Below, one piece after another: positions 36,651 to 45,650 of a stretch of 64,000 nucleotides of DNA. Each line of letters starts with the position of its first letter. Within the stretch, counting starts at the first letter, position 1. The stretch is from the NCBI RefSeq assembly GCF_000282975.1, contig NZ_ALJC01000120.1, positions 39,742 through 103,741 on the forward strand, in the 5' to 3' direction. Below the pieces are notes generated by a model that ran no database searches, was not told where the DNA came from, and saw only the letters and a list, made by a program, of their open reading frames with translations. This stretch comes from Pseudomonas psychrophila HA-4. GTDB lineage: Bacteria > Pseudomonadota > Gammaproteobacteria > Pseudomonadales > Pseudomonadaceae. The translations under genes and the position numbers were made by a program.

Positions 36651-38741
36651 CTACCCCCACTTTTTCTGCGCAGAGAGATCAAACCACCCCCCGACCACTC
36701 CCTCCAAATGGCCGCACTCCGAGTAGAAAGGCACTATCCAGCAATACACCTCGGCATTGACTGTTTTGAATGCCTCGTTGCGTTTTTGATAGAACGGCTT
36801 TCGATTACGGAGCACCGACATGATTTCAGTGTGGAATTGCTCGGCAACTCCGGCAGGAAAAAACTCAGCCTCAGTCATGACTTTTCCACAAATCAATTCG
36901 AGCCGAGTCGAAAAATACTCTTCGTAAGTGCGATTACAGGTGATCATTTGCGCTTCAAGGCCCTTCACAAAAACCGGACAGGGGATTGCATCAAAGCAGC
37001 GTTGCTGAAACCCCTGGTGCTTGCGCAAACTGCTTTCGACCCTTAGCTCAAGTCGCAAGCGTTTTGCCAGTCGCCGGTTCCACACCATCAGCATCCCGCC
37101 CAATACAATGGCGACGGCCATGATGGCGTAGGCCCACGTCGCAGTTAAACCTGCTGATTCCTCGGGCTGCTTGCCAACCTCGTGCAGCCACTTGATCCTC
37201 AGTGCCTGCATTTCAGCCACTGGCAACGCCTCCAAACCTTTGTTGAGGATGTCGAGCAGTTCAGGAGACTGATTCGAGACCGAAAAATTGTCTGAAGACC
37301 ATCGGCCATCGACGCTTCGCCCGACTTTCAGCCGTTTTGTCGGATTGATATAAGCCTGTGTTTCATTCTGAATGGTGGCAATCGCATCACCGCGCTCCAC
37401 CAAGAGGCGCGCCTGGGTATAGTTCTCGACCATGTGTAACGTGATCTCGGGATAATCGCGGCGAATCATGGCTTCCAGTGCATGCTTGGCCGGCAATGCC
37501 AATACCTGGCCTGAAAGATGAGCTAGGGAACTCAACCGAAAATCATTAACGTTGACCACGAAGACCCAGGGCGCGCCACCATAAGAATACGTAAAGTTTA
37601 GAAAAGCCCGGCGCTCGGCATTTTTGGCCAGGGTGGTGTTCATTTGCGCCTTGCCGCTTTTGATCATTTCTAGAGTTTGTACGGTAGAAAAACTTTCTTG
37701 GTGCAAAAACTGCAAACCGGTCATCCGAGAAATACGCGCCAAAATATCCACGGTCAGCCCATCCCAGCCTTTTCCAGCCGTTTTAAAGACATAGGGTGGA
37801 TATTGCTGAGAGGCGACAATGACCACCGGATTTTTCTTAATCCAAGCATGCTCTCTGGGCAGCAACTTAATGTGCTGCTGGCCGATGCCGTCCCCTAGCC
37901 CGGTTGTCCAACGTGAACGTATTAGCCGCGCAACGCCGTCATCCACGCTGCTCAGTGCTCGATCAATCAATGCCAGCAACTGAGGATCATCGCGCCGGGT
38001 GGCAAAGGTAAAACCAGATACCGGTAATGCACTGTCACCTAGAATTCGCATGTCCGTGTAGGACGTGGCAGGTTTGAAGGCTTTAATAATCAGTTCATTT
38101 CCCACCAGCGCATCAATATCACCCTCAGAAAGCGCTTCGAGTGCGCTGTGCAGCGTCGGAGTCAGAACGATCTCGCTGCGGGGATAAAACGCATCAGCCA
38201 CCTTCTCATCGACTTCCCCTTCCAAAAAGCCGATCTTCTTACCGCCCCACTCGTTATCTGCTGCGGAGTTAGCTCCTCGGCCCACAATGACAGAGCGGCC
38301 GACCACATACTCCTTGGAAAAAATCATGCCTTCAACGCCGCGTTCATAGCCGTTGGCACTGGCCAGAATGTCGATCCTGCCTGAGAGCAACGCAGCCACC
38401 GCTTGGTCGCGCTTGTTGAACCCCAATATTTCAACCGTTGCGCCCAACTTGTCACGCACAAGGCTGAGGTAGTCGGCACTGATGCCCTGATAACGATTGC
38501 GATCGGTGACGGTGTCCATCGGCACGTAACCACCCAAGGTGATACCTACGCGCAACGGACCACGCTCTATCAACCATTGCTGTAGTTCGCGATCAATCTT
38601 TAAAGGGGGAAGTTCGATAAAGCTTTTTGGGAGTTTGAAAGGCAGGCCTTGCGCAGCATGGGAGACGGCGCTAACGCTAACCAGGCCGATTAACAGTGCG
38701 AAGAACATCCCTGATTTCAGCACGCGGTAAAAACGTGGCAT
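36651..38741 (-). CDS. BvgS-like double periplasmic-binding-domain sensor with PAS, no kinase domain
   Basis: A 696-residue membrane sensor. Order: signal peptide (1-30), two SBP family-3 Venus-flytrap domains (about 60-275 and 300-525), one membrane segment (about 540-565), a short linker and a PAS domain (about 580-690) ending GGWFDLSAQKKWG. BvgS and EvgS share this front half but then carry HisKA, HATPase, receiver and HPt domains; here a TAG follows immediately. None of the three downstream frames encodes a kinase start. The start at 38741 has AAGGAGG upstream. It may be a truncated pseudogene or a kinase-less regulator; the neighbouring stand-alone receiver is the only two-component partner in sight. 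Confidence 0.85.
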   Translation of the reverse strand: MPRFYRVLKSGMFFALLIGLVSVSAVSHAAQGLPFKLPKSFIELPPLKIDRELQQWLIERGPLRVGITLGGYVPMDTVTDRNRYQGISADYLSLVRDKLGATVEILGFNKRDQAVAALLSGRIDILASANGYERGVEGMIFSKEYVVGRSVIVGRGANSAADNEWGGKKIGFLEGEVDEKVADAFYPRSEIVLTPTLHSALEALSEGDIDALVGNELIIKAFKPATSYTDMRILGDSALPVSGFTFATRRDDPQLLALIDRALSSVDDGVARLIRSRWTTGLGDGIGQQHIKLLPREHAWIKKNPVVIVASQQYPPYVFKTAGKGWDGLTVDILARISRMTGLQFLHQESFSTVQTLEMIKSGKAQMNTTLAKNAERRAFLNFTYSYGGAPWVFVVNVNDFRLSSLAHLSGQVLALPAKHALEAMIRRDYPEITLHMVENYTQARLLVERGDAIATIQNETQAYINPTKRLKVGRSVDGRWSSDNFSVSNQSPELLDILNKGLEALPVAEMQALRIKWLHEVGKQPEESAGLTATWAYAIMAVAIVLGGMLMVWNRRLAKRLRLELRVESSLRKHQGFQQRCFDAIPCPVFVKGLEAQMITCNRTYEEYFSTRLELICGKVMTEAEFFPAGVAEQFHTEIMSVLRNRKPFYQKRNEAFKTVNAEVYCWIVPFYSECGHLEGVVGGWFDLSAQKKWG

Positions 38742-38815
38742 GACAGCCTCCTTGACCGACAGCTCGCCAGCATAAGGAGGCGAAAACGGAGCAAGTTTGC
38801 CATGCAGCCACAAAA

Positions 38816-38837
38816 AAGCCCGTCAGATGACGGGCTT
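38816..38837 (-). terminator. Intrinsic terminator after thrC
   Basis: AAGCCCGTCA and TGACGGGCTT with a 2-nt centre are followed on the minus strand by TTTT. It lies 23 nt past the thrC stop and ends the hom-thrC transcript. Confidence 0.9.
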
Positions 38838-38860
38838 CAAAGTGCGTAAGAAAAAGACCC

Positions 38861-40270
38861 TTAAAGTGCCTTTCCACGGTTGCCATGCTGACTCACAAAG
38901 GCCTGTACGGCTTTCAGGTCATTGGCTAACACGGTGTAACGCTCTTCTCTTTCAAACAAGTCCGAAAGGTGAGCAGGCAGCTCTAGTGCTTTTCCTACGC
39001 CTGCTTTTTCAACAGCCTCCGGGAACTTGACCGGATGCGCAGTCCCCAGAATAACCATTGGGGTATCCAAGCTACGACGGCACTCGCGAGCTGCCTTGAC
39101 GCCGATGGCCGTGTGCGGATCCAGCACTTCGCCCGTTTCAGCGAACACTTGGGCAATCGTTTCGCACGTTTGCTCGTCGTTGACAGCCAGCGAGTCGAAC
39201 AAGCGACGCGCTTCGGTCCAGCGGTCTTCTTCAACACTGAAGTTGCCGGTTTGCTTGAACGCATCCATAAGGCCAGCAACCGCCGCACCATTGCGCCCGT
39301 GCAGGTCGAACAACAGACGCTCGAAGTTCGAGGAAACCATGATGTCCATCGACGGCGACAAGGTCGCGTGCAGGGTGTCTTTGGCGTACTGATTGCCGCT
39401 CATGAAGCGGTGCAGGATGTCATTGCGGTTGGTCGCTACGATCAACTGGTTGATCGGCAAGCCCATGTTGCGTGCCAGGTAGCCCGCAAAAATATCGCCG
39501 AAGTTGCCGGTTGGTACCGAGAACGATACAGAACGGTGCGGACCACCCAATTGCAGGGCTGCGTGGAAGTAATAAACGATCTGGGCCATGATCCGCGCCC
39601 AGTTGATCGAGTTCACAGCAACCAGTCGCGTGCCTTTGAGGAAGCCTTGGTCAGCAAAGCTGGCTTTGACCATTTCTTGGCAGTCATCGAAGTTGCCTTC
39701 GATGGCGATGTTATGGATGTTGTCACCGAACAGCGTGGTCATTTGGCGACGCTGAACTTCCGACACCCGGTTATGCGGGTGCAGGATGAAAATATCCACA
39801 TTTTCGCAATGCTTGCAGCCTTCAATCGCAGCCGAGCCGGTATCACCGGACGTCGCGCCAACGATCACTACGCGCTCGCCACGCTTGGCCAGTACGTAAT
39901 CCAACAAGCGGCCCAGCAACTGCAGGGCAAAGTCCTTGAACGCCAGCGTAGGGCCGTGGAACAACTCAAGCACCCATTCGTTACCCTTGAGCTGGCGCAG
40001 CGGGGCAACCGAGCTGTGAGCAAAAGCTGCGTAGGTTTCTTCCAGAATTTTTTTGAAATCGGCATCAGGAATGCTGCCGGTGACAAACGGGCGCATCACC
40101 CGGAATGCCAATTCGTGGTACGGCAGACCCGCCCACGAAGCGATTTCTTCTTGCGTAAAACGCGGCAAATTTTCAGGAACGTACAAACCGCCATCGCTGG
40201 CCAGACCGGCTAACAGGACATCTTCAAAATTCAGGGCCGGTGCCTGGCCACGGGTGCTGATATAGCGCAT
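38861..40270 (-). CDS. thrC: Threonine synthase
   Basis: A 469-residue PLP enzyme converting O-phospho-L-homoserine to threonine. The N-terminal MRYISTRGQAP and the PLP-lysine region TLAFKDFALQ (near 105) are typical, and the phosphate-binding Gly-rich loop is GATSGDTGSAA (near 137). The start was set to 40270, which gives the P. aeruginosa length. It follows hom by 108 bp; the two form the threonine branch. Confidence 0.97.
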   Translation of the reverse strand: MRYISTRGQAPALNFEDVLLAGLASDGGLYVPENLPRFTQEEIASWAGLPYHELAFRVMRPFVTGSIPDADFKKILEETYAAFAHSSVAPLRQLKGNEWVLELFHGPTLAFKDFALQLLGRLLDYVLAKRGERVVIVGATSGDTGSAAIEGCKHCENVDIFILHPHNRVSEVQRRQMTTLFGDNIHNIAIEGNFDDCQEMVKASFADQGFLKGTRLVAVNSINWARIMAQIVYYFHAALQLGGPHRSVSFSVPTGNFGDIFAGYLARNMGLPINQLIVATNRNDILHRFMSGNQYAKDTLHATLSPSMDIMVSSNFERLLFDLHGRNGAAVAGLMDAFKQTGNFSVEEDRWTEARRLFDSLAVNDEQTCETIAQVFAETGEVLDPHTAIGVKAARECRRSLDTPMVILGTAHPVKFPEAVEKAGVGKALELPAHLSDLFEREERYTVLANDLKAVQAFVSQHGNRGKAL

Positions 40271-40289
40271 TTTTTTCAAACCTTCGGTT

Positions 40290-40378
40290 TGAGCGCCAAG
40301 CGGTTTAGCCGCAAGCCGCAAGTAAAAGCCAATCGGCTCCTGCTTGCAGCTTGTAGCTTGTCGCTTGCCGCTGCTTCA
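40290..40378. repeat. Heptamer-like repeats with inverted arms between hom and thrC
   Basis: A GCAAGCCGCAAG stretch on the left and tandem GCTTGCA / GCTTGTA / GCTTGTC / GCTTGCC heptamers on the right can fold into an imperfect hairpin. Such GCTTGNN heptad arrays are common between Pseudomonas genes. It lies inside a probable operon, so it may modulate thrC relative to hom. Confidence 0.55.
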
Positions 40379-41683
40379 TTAATTGAGACTTTCTACGCGG
40401 ATGCGAACAACCGGGCCAACCACGCCTTGCAAGGCTTCCAACGCGGTGATGGCATCGTTCATGTGCTGTTCCAACACACGATGGGTCAGCAGAATCATTG
40501 GCACTAGACCGTCATGCTCTTCAACTTCTTTCTGCATGATCGATTCAATGTTGATACCACGCTCCGACAAGATGCTAGCCACTTGAGCCAATACGCCCGG
40601 ATGATCCTTGGCCTGGATACGCAGGTAGTAAGCGCTTTCGCACGCTTCGATCGGCAAAATCGGATGGTCAGACAGCGAGTCCGACTGGAAAGCCAAGTGC
40701 GGCACGCGGTTCTCAGGGTCGGAGGTCATGGCACGCACCACGTCCACCAGGTCAGCAACCACCGAGGACGCCGTAGGCTCCATACCAGCGCCAGCGCCGT
40801 AGAACAGTGTCGAACCTGCCGCATCGCCATTGACCATGACGGCATTCATCACGCCGTTGACGTTGGCGATCAGACGATCAGCCGGGATCAAGGTCGGGTG
40901 AACCCGCAATTCGATGCCGCTGGCCGTGCTGCGTGCAACGCCCAGGTGCTTGATGCGATAGCCCAGCGCTTCGGCGTAGTTCACGTCAGCAGTGGTCAGT
41001 TTGGTGATGCCTTCGGTGTAGGCCTTGTCAAATTGCAGCGGAATGCCAAAGGCAATCGACGCCAGAATCGTCAGTTTGTGCGCGGCATCAATACCTTCAA
41101 CGTCGAACGTCGGGTCGGCTTCGGCGTAGCCCAGCGCCTGCGCTTCAGCCAGCACGTCTTCAAACGTACGGCCCTTTTCGCGCATTTCAGTGAGGATGAA
41201 GTTACCCGTGCCGTTGATAATGCCCGCCACCCAGTTAATGCGGTTCGCCGACAGGCCTTCACGAATGGCCTTGATCACCGGGATACCACCGGCAACCGCG
41301 GCTTCGAACGCCACGATCACGCCTTTTTCTTGGGCCTTGGCGAAGATTTCGTTGCCGTGAACAGCAATCAGCGCCTTGTTGGCTGTGACTACGTGCTTGC
41401 CGTTTTCGATGGCTTTGAGCACCAGTTCGCGGGCGATGGTGTAGCCGCCAATCAGCTCGATAACGATGTCAATTTCAGGGTTGGTCGCAACAGCGAATAC
41501 ATCGTTGGTAATGGGGGTACCGGTAATGTCGCACTGAGGGTTTGGCGTACGCATGGCAATTTGCGCAACCTGGATACCACGCCCGGCACGGCGGGCAATC
41601 TCCTCGGCGTTACGCTTTAGTACGTTGAAGGTGCCGCCACCGACGGTCCCGAGCCCACAGATACCTACTTTGACCGGATTCAC
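40379..41683 (-). CDS. hom: Homoserine dehydrogenase
   Basis: A 434-residue NAD(P)-dependent enzyme reducing aspartate semialdehyde to homoserine. The nucleotide-binding motif GLGTVGGGT is at the N-terminus, the catalytic core contains GIINGTGNFILTEM (near 170-185), and a C-terminal ACT domain (about 350-430) allows threonine feedback. The start is a GTG at 41683 with GGGGAA 8 nt upstream, giving the expected length. Three hairpins precede it. Confidence 0.96.
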   Translation of the reverse strand: MNPVKVGICGLGTVGGGTFNVLKRNAEEIARRAGRGIQVAQIAMRTPNPQCDITGTPITNDVFAVATNPEIDIVIELIGGYTIARELVLKAIENGKHVVTANKALIAVHGNEIFAKAQEKGVIVAFEAAVAGGIPVIKAIREGLSANRINWVAGIINGTGNFILTEMREKGRTFEDVLAEAQALGYAEADPTFDVEGIDAAHKLTILASIAFGIPLQFDKAYTEGITKLTTADVNYAEALGYRIKHLGVARSTASGIELRVHPTLIPADRLIANVNGVMNAVMVNGDAAGSTLFYGAGAGMEPTASSVVADLVDVVRAMTSDPENRVPHLAFQSDSLSDHPILPIEACESAYYLRIQAKDHPGVLAQVASILSERGINIESIMQKEVEEHDGLVPMILLTHRVLEQHMNDAITALEALQGVVGPVVRIRVESLN

Positions 41684-41700
41684 GCTGAATTCCCCATAAA

Positions 41701-41784
41701 ACGGCCGACTCAAGGTCGGCCGTGAAAAACAACCGTGGATTGCCACGGTTCTCTATTAATAGCCGGGCAGTTGAACTGCCCGGC
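41701..41784 (-). promoter_or_regulatory. Three tandem hairpins in the dsbC-hom gap
   Basis: On the minus strand, in order: a perfect 11-bp stem (41774-41784 with 41762-41772), AACCGTGG with its complement (41743-41750 with 41731-41738) followed by GTTTTTC, and ACGGCCGAC with its complement (41715-41723 with 41701-41709) followed by TTTTA just ahead of the hom ribosome-binding site. The first two can terminate dsbC. The third ends 17 nt before the hom start and could be an attenuator; no Thr/Ile-rich leader peptide is seen. Confidence 0.6.
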
Positions 41785-41819
41785 CATGATCGTTACCGGC
41801 TTAGCGTAACGACGCAGGA

Positions 41820-42551
41820 TTATTTAACACTGAGTGCCAGCTTGCCAACCTGCGCAGCAGGCTGATAGCCCGGAATCACCTGGCCATCAGCCAAAACGAT
41901 GGCTGGCGTACCGTTAACACCAATCGACTGACCCAACGCGAACTGCTTTGCCACCGGGTTGGCGCATTTTGGGGCGTTAACCGTTTTGCCGTCAGTCATC
42001 TTGTCCATGGCGCCTTTCTTGTCCGCGGAACACCAGACGGCTTGCAGTTGTTGGTCACCCTCAGAGCCGAGGCCCTGACGCGGGAACGCAACATAGCGCA
42101 CTTCAATGCCCATTTTGTTCAACGCTGGGATTTCGCCGTGCAATTTATGGCAATACGGGCACGTGGTGTCGGTGAAGACGGTGATATGTGATTTGGTTTC
42201 GCCAATCGCTGGGTAAACCACGGTTTCAGCCACTGGAATCCCGTTGATCAACTTGGCGACGCCGGAACGCTCAGCTTTTTCGGTCAGGTTTACCGGCTTA
42301 CCGTCTTTAAGCTGGAACATGTAGCCTTGGACGATGAACTGACCATCGGCACTGGCGTACAGCACACGACTGCCTTTGAGCTTGACTTCGTAGAGGCCGG
42401 CCAGCGGGCTGGCGCTAATGCTCTCGACAGGAACATCCAGTTGCAGCGTTTCAAGGCTTTTGCGAATGGCTTGTTCGGCACCGGTGTCGGCAAAAGAAAA
42501 AGTACTGACCAACGCAATGGCTGCGGCGGCAAACATGTGGATCAAGCGCAT
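41820..42551 (-). CDS. dsbC: Periplasmic thiol:disulfide isomerase DsbC
   Basis: A 243-residue periplasmic isomerase that reshuffles wrong disulfides. A signal peptide (1-21) is followed by an N-terminal dimerisation domain and a thioredoxin-fold domain with the active site C131-P-Y-C134. A second Cys pair, C174 and C196, matches the structural disulfide of DsbC. The CPYC dipeptide is that of E. coli DsbG rather than the CGYC of E. coli DsbC. The start at 42551 has a GGAG site. Position between xerD and hom fits DsbC of P. aeruginosa. Confidence 0.93.
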   Translation of the reverse strand: MRLIHMFAAAAIALVSTFSFADTGAEQAIRKSLETLQLDVPVESISASPLAGLYEVKLKGSRVLYASADGQFIVQGYMFQLKDGKPVNLTEKAERSGVAKLINGIPVAETVVYPAIGETKSHITVFTDTTCPYCHKLHGEIPALNKMGIEVRYVAFPRQGLGSEGDQQLQAVWCSADKKGAMDKMTDGKTVNAPKCANPVAKQFALGQSIGVNGTPAIVLADGQVIPGYQPAAQVGKLALSVK

Positions 42552-42687
42552 GTGAACTCCTGAAGGCGGACAAACGGCCAAACCTGAATACCCGGATCTA
42601 AAAAGGGTTTTGGCGGCTCGCTTTCGAAACCGGCAAAGCCTACCACAGATGACCTGTAAGACCGACTCTGGCCGTGTGTCATCTGTC

Positions 42688-43584
42688 TTAACCCCGTGGG
42701 TGATGAAGGGCGTGCAGGTCTTGCAGGCGAGCCCGCGCCACATGGGTATAAATCTGTGTTGTGGACAGGTCGCTGTGCCCCAGCAACATCTGCACCACGC
42801 GCAAATCGGCACCGTGGTTGAGCAAGTGGGTGGCGAAGGCGTGACGCAAGGTGTGCGGAGACAGCGACTTGTCGATCCCGGCCACCTTGGCCTGATGCTT
42901 AATCCGATGCCAGAAGGTCTGGCGAGTCATTTGCTCACCACGCTGACTGGGGAACAACACATCGCTGGGGCGGCCGCTCAATAACTCATGGCGGGCATCG
43001 CGCATGTAACGCTCGACCCAAACAATCGCCTCCTCTCCCATCGGCACCAGCCGCTCCTTGCTGCCTTTGCCCATCACCCGCAAAACACCCTGCCGCAGAT
43101 TGACCTGCTCCAGGGTCAAGCTGATCAACTCGGTCACCCGCAGACCGCAGGCATACAGCACTTCAAGCATGGCGCGGTCACGCTGACCGATGGCATCGCT
43201 CAGGTCCGGGGCGGCGAGTAACGCCTCTACATCAGCTTCTGACAGTGACTTGGGCAACGGCCTACCCAACTGCGGCATATCAACTTGCAACGTTGGATCG
43301 ACGGCAATCAGCTTTTCACGCAGTAAATAGCGATAGAAGCCACGCGCCCCGGACAAAAAGCGTGCAGTCGAACGCGGTTTATAGGCCTGATCAAGACGCC
43401 AGGCCAGATGATCGAGGATCAAGTCCCGGCCAGCATTCATCAGTTCAATCTCGCGTTCCTGCAACCAGCCATTGAACAGAGCCAAATCGCTGCGATAGGC
43501 ATCGCGGGTATTGTCCGACAATCCTTTTTCCAGCCATAAGGCATCCAGAAAGCGGTCGATGAGAGGGTTATCGATAGCAGGCAT
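42688..43584 (-). CDS. xerD: Site-specific tyrosine recombinase XerD
   Basis: A 298-residue recombinase that acts with XerC at dif to resolve chromosome dimers. The N-terminal SAM-like core-binding domain and the C-terminal catalytic domain are present; catalytic residues appear in ACGLRVTE, LRHAFATHLLNHG, LGHSDLSTTQ and the nucleophile Tyr279 (QIYTHV). The ATG at 43584 was preferred over a GTG two codons upstream because it gives the family length. It is a housekeeping gene, not an integrase of a mobile element: no att site or cargo is near. Confidence 0.96.
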   Translation of the reverse strand: MPAIDNPLIDRFLDALWLEKGLSDNTRDAYRSDLALFNGWLQEREIELMNAGRDLILDHLAWRLDQAYKPRSTARFLSGARGFYRYLLREKLIAVDPTLQVDMPQLGRPLPKSLSEADVEALLAAPDLSDAIGQRDRAMLEVLYACGLRVTELISLTLEQVNLRQGVLRVMGKGSKERLVPMGEEAIVWVERYMRDARHELLSGRPSDVLFPSQRGEQMTRQTFWHRIKHQAKVAGIDKSLSPHTLRHAFATHLLNHGADLRVVQMLLGHSDLSTTQIYTHVARARLQDLHALHHPRG

Positions 43585-43704
43585 TGGCACTCGTGCAGCA
43601 CGGCCCGTAAGCCGCGCATAAATAAAATGTGAACTGAAATAGCGCCCGCTAGTCTTTCATAGCCAGCTGATGCCATAAACCCTACGTTCTTACAGGATCG
43701 GACG

Positions 43705-45504
43705 ATGACCGAACAACAAATTTTGCTGTCCTTCGGTGGCATTGGCATTGCAGCTCTTGCTTCTCAATGGCTGGCTTGGCGTCTTAAGCTGCCCGCTATT
43801 TTATTTTTACTGCTGACCGGAATAGTAGTCGGGCCGGTTTTAGGCTGGCTGGACCCACAAGCACTGTTCGGCCCCATGCTCATGCCGCTGGTTTCGCTGG
43901 CGGTAGCGTTGATTCTATTTGAAGGTAGCTTGACCCTGCGCCTGTCCGAGTGGCGTGAAATCGGCAGCGTCGTGCATCGACTGGTCACCATCGGTGCGCT
44001 CTCAACTTGGGCAGTGATTACGCTGGCCACACACTGGCTGCTGGGCTTTGACTGGCTGCTGGCATTGCTGTTTGGCACCCTGACGTTGGTCACCGGGCCA
44101 ACGGTGATTGTGCCGATGCTGCGCGTGGTGCGGCCCAAAGCATCGATTGCCAACATCCTGCGCTGGGAAGGCATCGTCATCGATCCAATTGGCGCCCTGC
44201 TCGCGGTGGTCGTTTACAGTTTTATCATCGCCCGCGCTACTGATAACGGCCTGAGCCAAAGTTTGTTGACCTTTGCCGGGGTGATCGTGTGCGGCAGCCT
44301 GTTCGGCATCATTGGCGGCTGGGTCATGGGACATATCGTGCGCAAGCAGTGGCTGCCGGAGTACCTCCAAAGCCTGGCAACACTGGCCGCCGTGCTTGGG
44401 GTTTTTATTGCCGCTAATCAGGTGATGCACGAGTCCGGCTTGTTGGCGGTCACGCTGATGGGCATGTGGATGGCCAACATGAAAGGCGTGGATGTGCGCA
44501 ACATTCTGCACTTCAAAGAAAACCTGAGTGTTTTTTTGATTTCAGGTCTGTTTATTTTGCTCGCAGCACGCCTGGACTTGAACGCCATGATCGGCCTCGG
44601 GCCTGCAGTGCTGGTGTTGTTGCTGATTATTCAACTGATCGCCCGCCCGTTGAACGTGCTGCTCTCAACCTTCGGCTCAAAACTGAACTGGCGTGAACGC
44701 GCATTGCTGGCCTGGATTGCGCCACGCGGGATTGTTGCGGCGGCCGTGTCGGCGATTTTTGCGATTCGATTGAACGAAGCGGGCCATGAAGGTGCACTGC
44801 TGCTGGTGCCGCTCACCTTTGCGGTGATCATTGGTACCGTGGTGCTACAAAGCGCTACGGCTCGCCCGCTGGCACGCCTACTAAAAGTGGCAGAACCTGC
44901 GCCCAGCGGATTTTTGATCGTGGGTGCCAACGGCCCGGCCCGAGTCATCGGCAAAGCACTGCAACAATTGGGCAGCCGCGTGGTGCTGACTGATTCCAAC
45001 TGGGAAAACATTCGAGCAGCACGCATGGACAATTTACCCACCTACTTTGGGAATCCGGCTTCTCAGCATGCAGAGACGCACCTTGATTTAGTGGGGCTAG
45101 GGCATTTGCTGGCCTTGTCAGCGTCGGGGGAACTAAACACGCTGGCCGCCGTGCGCTTTCTTCATGAATTTGGGCCACGGCGCGTGTTTGCCTTGGCCAA
45201 CATTCAGGACAACCGTCGCACCGACAAACACCGTGCCAGCCATGAGTACCGTGGCCTTGCGCTGGGCAATCCGGCGCTGACCTACGGGCAGCTGGCCAGC
45301 GAGATGAGCCAGGGCGCAGAGCTGTACAGCACCAACCTGACCGACAACTTTACCTGGGAGGATTACCAGCAGTTGCACGGCAAGCGGGCCACCCTGCTCT
45401 TTGCCCGCGACAACAATGGCTGGGTGCATGTGGTAACACCTCAAAGCGAGCTGAAACCGGGGACAGGGTGGACATTGCTGGCGCTAATCAGGCAGGACGA
45501 CTGA
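43705..45504 (+). CDS. CPA1-type sodium/proton antiporter with C-terminal TrkA-N domain
   Basis: A 599-residue membrane antiporter. About 12-13 membrane segments (residues 1-390) include the ion-binding TM5-type motif GIVIDPIGAL near 152 and the GPTVI motif near 130, typical of NhaP-like CPA1 exchangers. A cytoplasmic nucleotide-binding TrkA-N domain (VGANGPARVIGKAL near 400) and a further C-terminal region probably gate it. Ion choice (Na+ or K+) is not clear from sequence. It is divergent from xerD. Confidence 0.9.
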   Translation: MTEQQILLSFGGIGIAALASQWLAWRLKLPAILFLLLTGIVVGPVLGWLDPQALFGPMLMPLVSLAVALILFEGSLTLRLSEWREIGSVVHRLVTIGALSTWAVITLATHWLLGFDWLLALLFGTLTLVTGPTVIVPMLRVVRPKASIANILRWEGIVIDPIGALLAVVVYSFIIARATDNGLSQSLLTFAGVIVCGSLFGIIGGWVMGHIVRKQWLPEYLQSLATLAAVLGVFIAANQVMHESGLLAVTLMGMWMANMKGVDVRNILHFKENLSVFLISGLFILLAARLDLNAMIGLGPAVLVLLLIIQLIARPLNVLLSTFGSKLNWRERALLAWIAPRGIVAAAVSAIFAIRLNEAGHEGALLLVPLTFAVIIGTVVLQSATARPLARLLKVAEPAPSGFLIVGANGPARVIGKALQQLGSRVVLTDSNWENIRAARMDNLPTYFGNPASQHAETHLDLVGLGHLLALSASGELNTLAAVRFLHEFGPRRVFALANIQDNRRTDKHRASHEYRGLALGNPALTYGQLASEMSQGAELYSTNLTDNFTWEDYQQLHGKRATLLFARDNNGWVHVVTPQSELKPGTGWTLLALIRQDD

Positions 45505-45544
45505 ATGGCCCTTCGATCGTGCTCTGGTAAACCGGGCTGGATGG

Positions 45545-45599
45545 TTTTACGGCTGCTGCGCAACCGGACGTAGCCTCGCAAAGCTCGACAACTGCTACG
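45545..45599. repeat. REP unit between convergent antiporter and thioesterase genes
   Basis: TTTTACGGCTGCTGCGC...CAACTGCTACGG is clearly related to the unit at 17448-17501. It sits in the 146-bp convergent gap, where it may limit read-through both ways. Confidence 0.75.
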
Positions 45600-45650
45600 G
45601 ACGGCGATCCTTGTCCCCAGCCCGCAGCTACACACGGCAATCCCGGTATT

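Noticed and set aside
41720..41788. 25-codon leader peptide ahead of hom
   Set aside because: An ATG starts a short frame through the hairpins, but it has no ribosome-binding site and only one Thr and two Ile, so no attenuation logic is seen.
42688..43584. Tyrosine recombinase as a sign of an integrated element
   Set aside because: Sequence and context identify housekeeping XerD; no repeats, cargo or composition shift around it.
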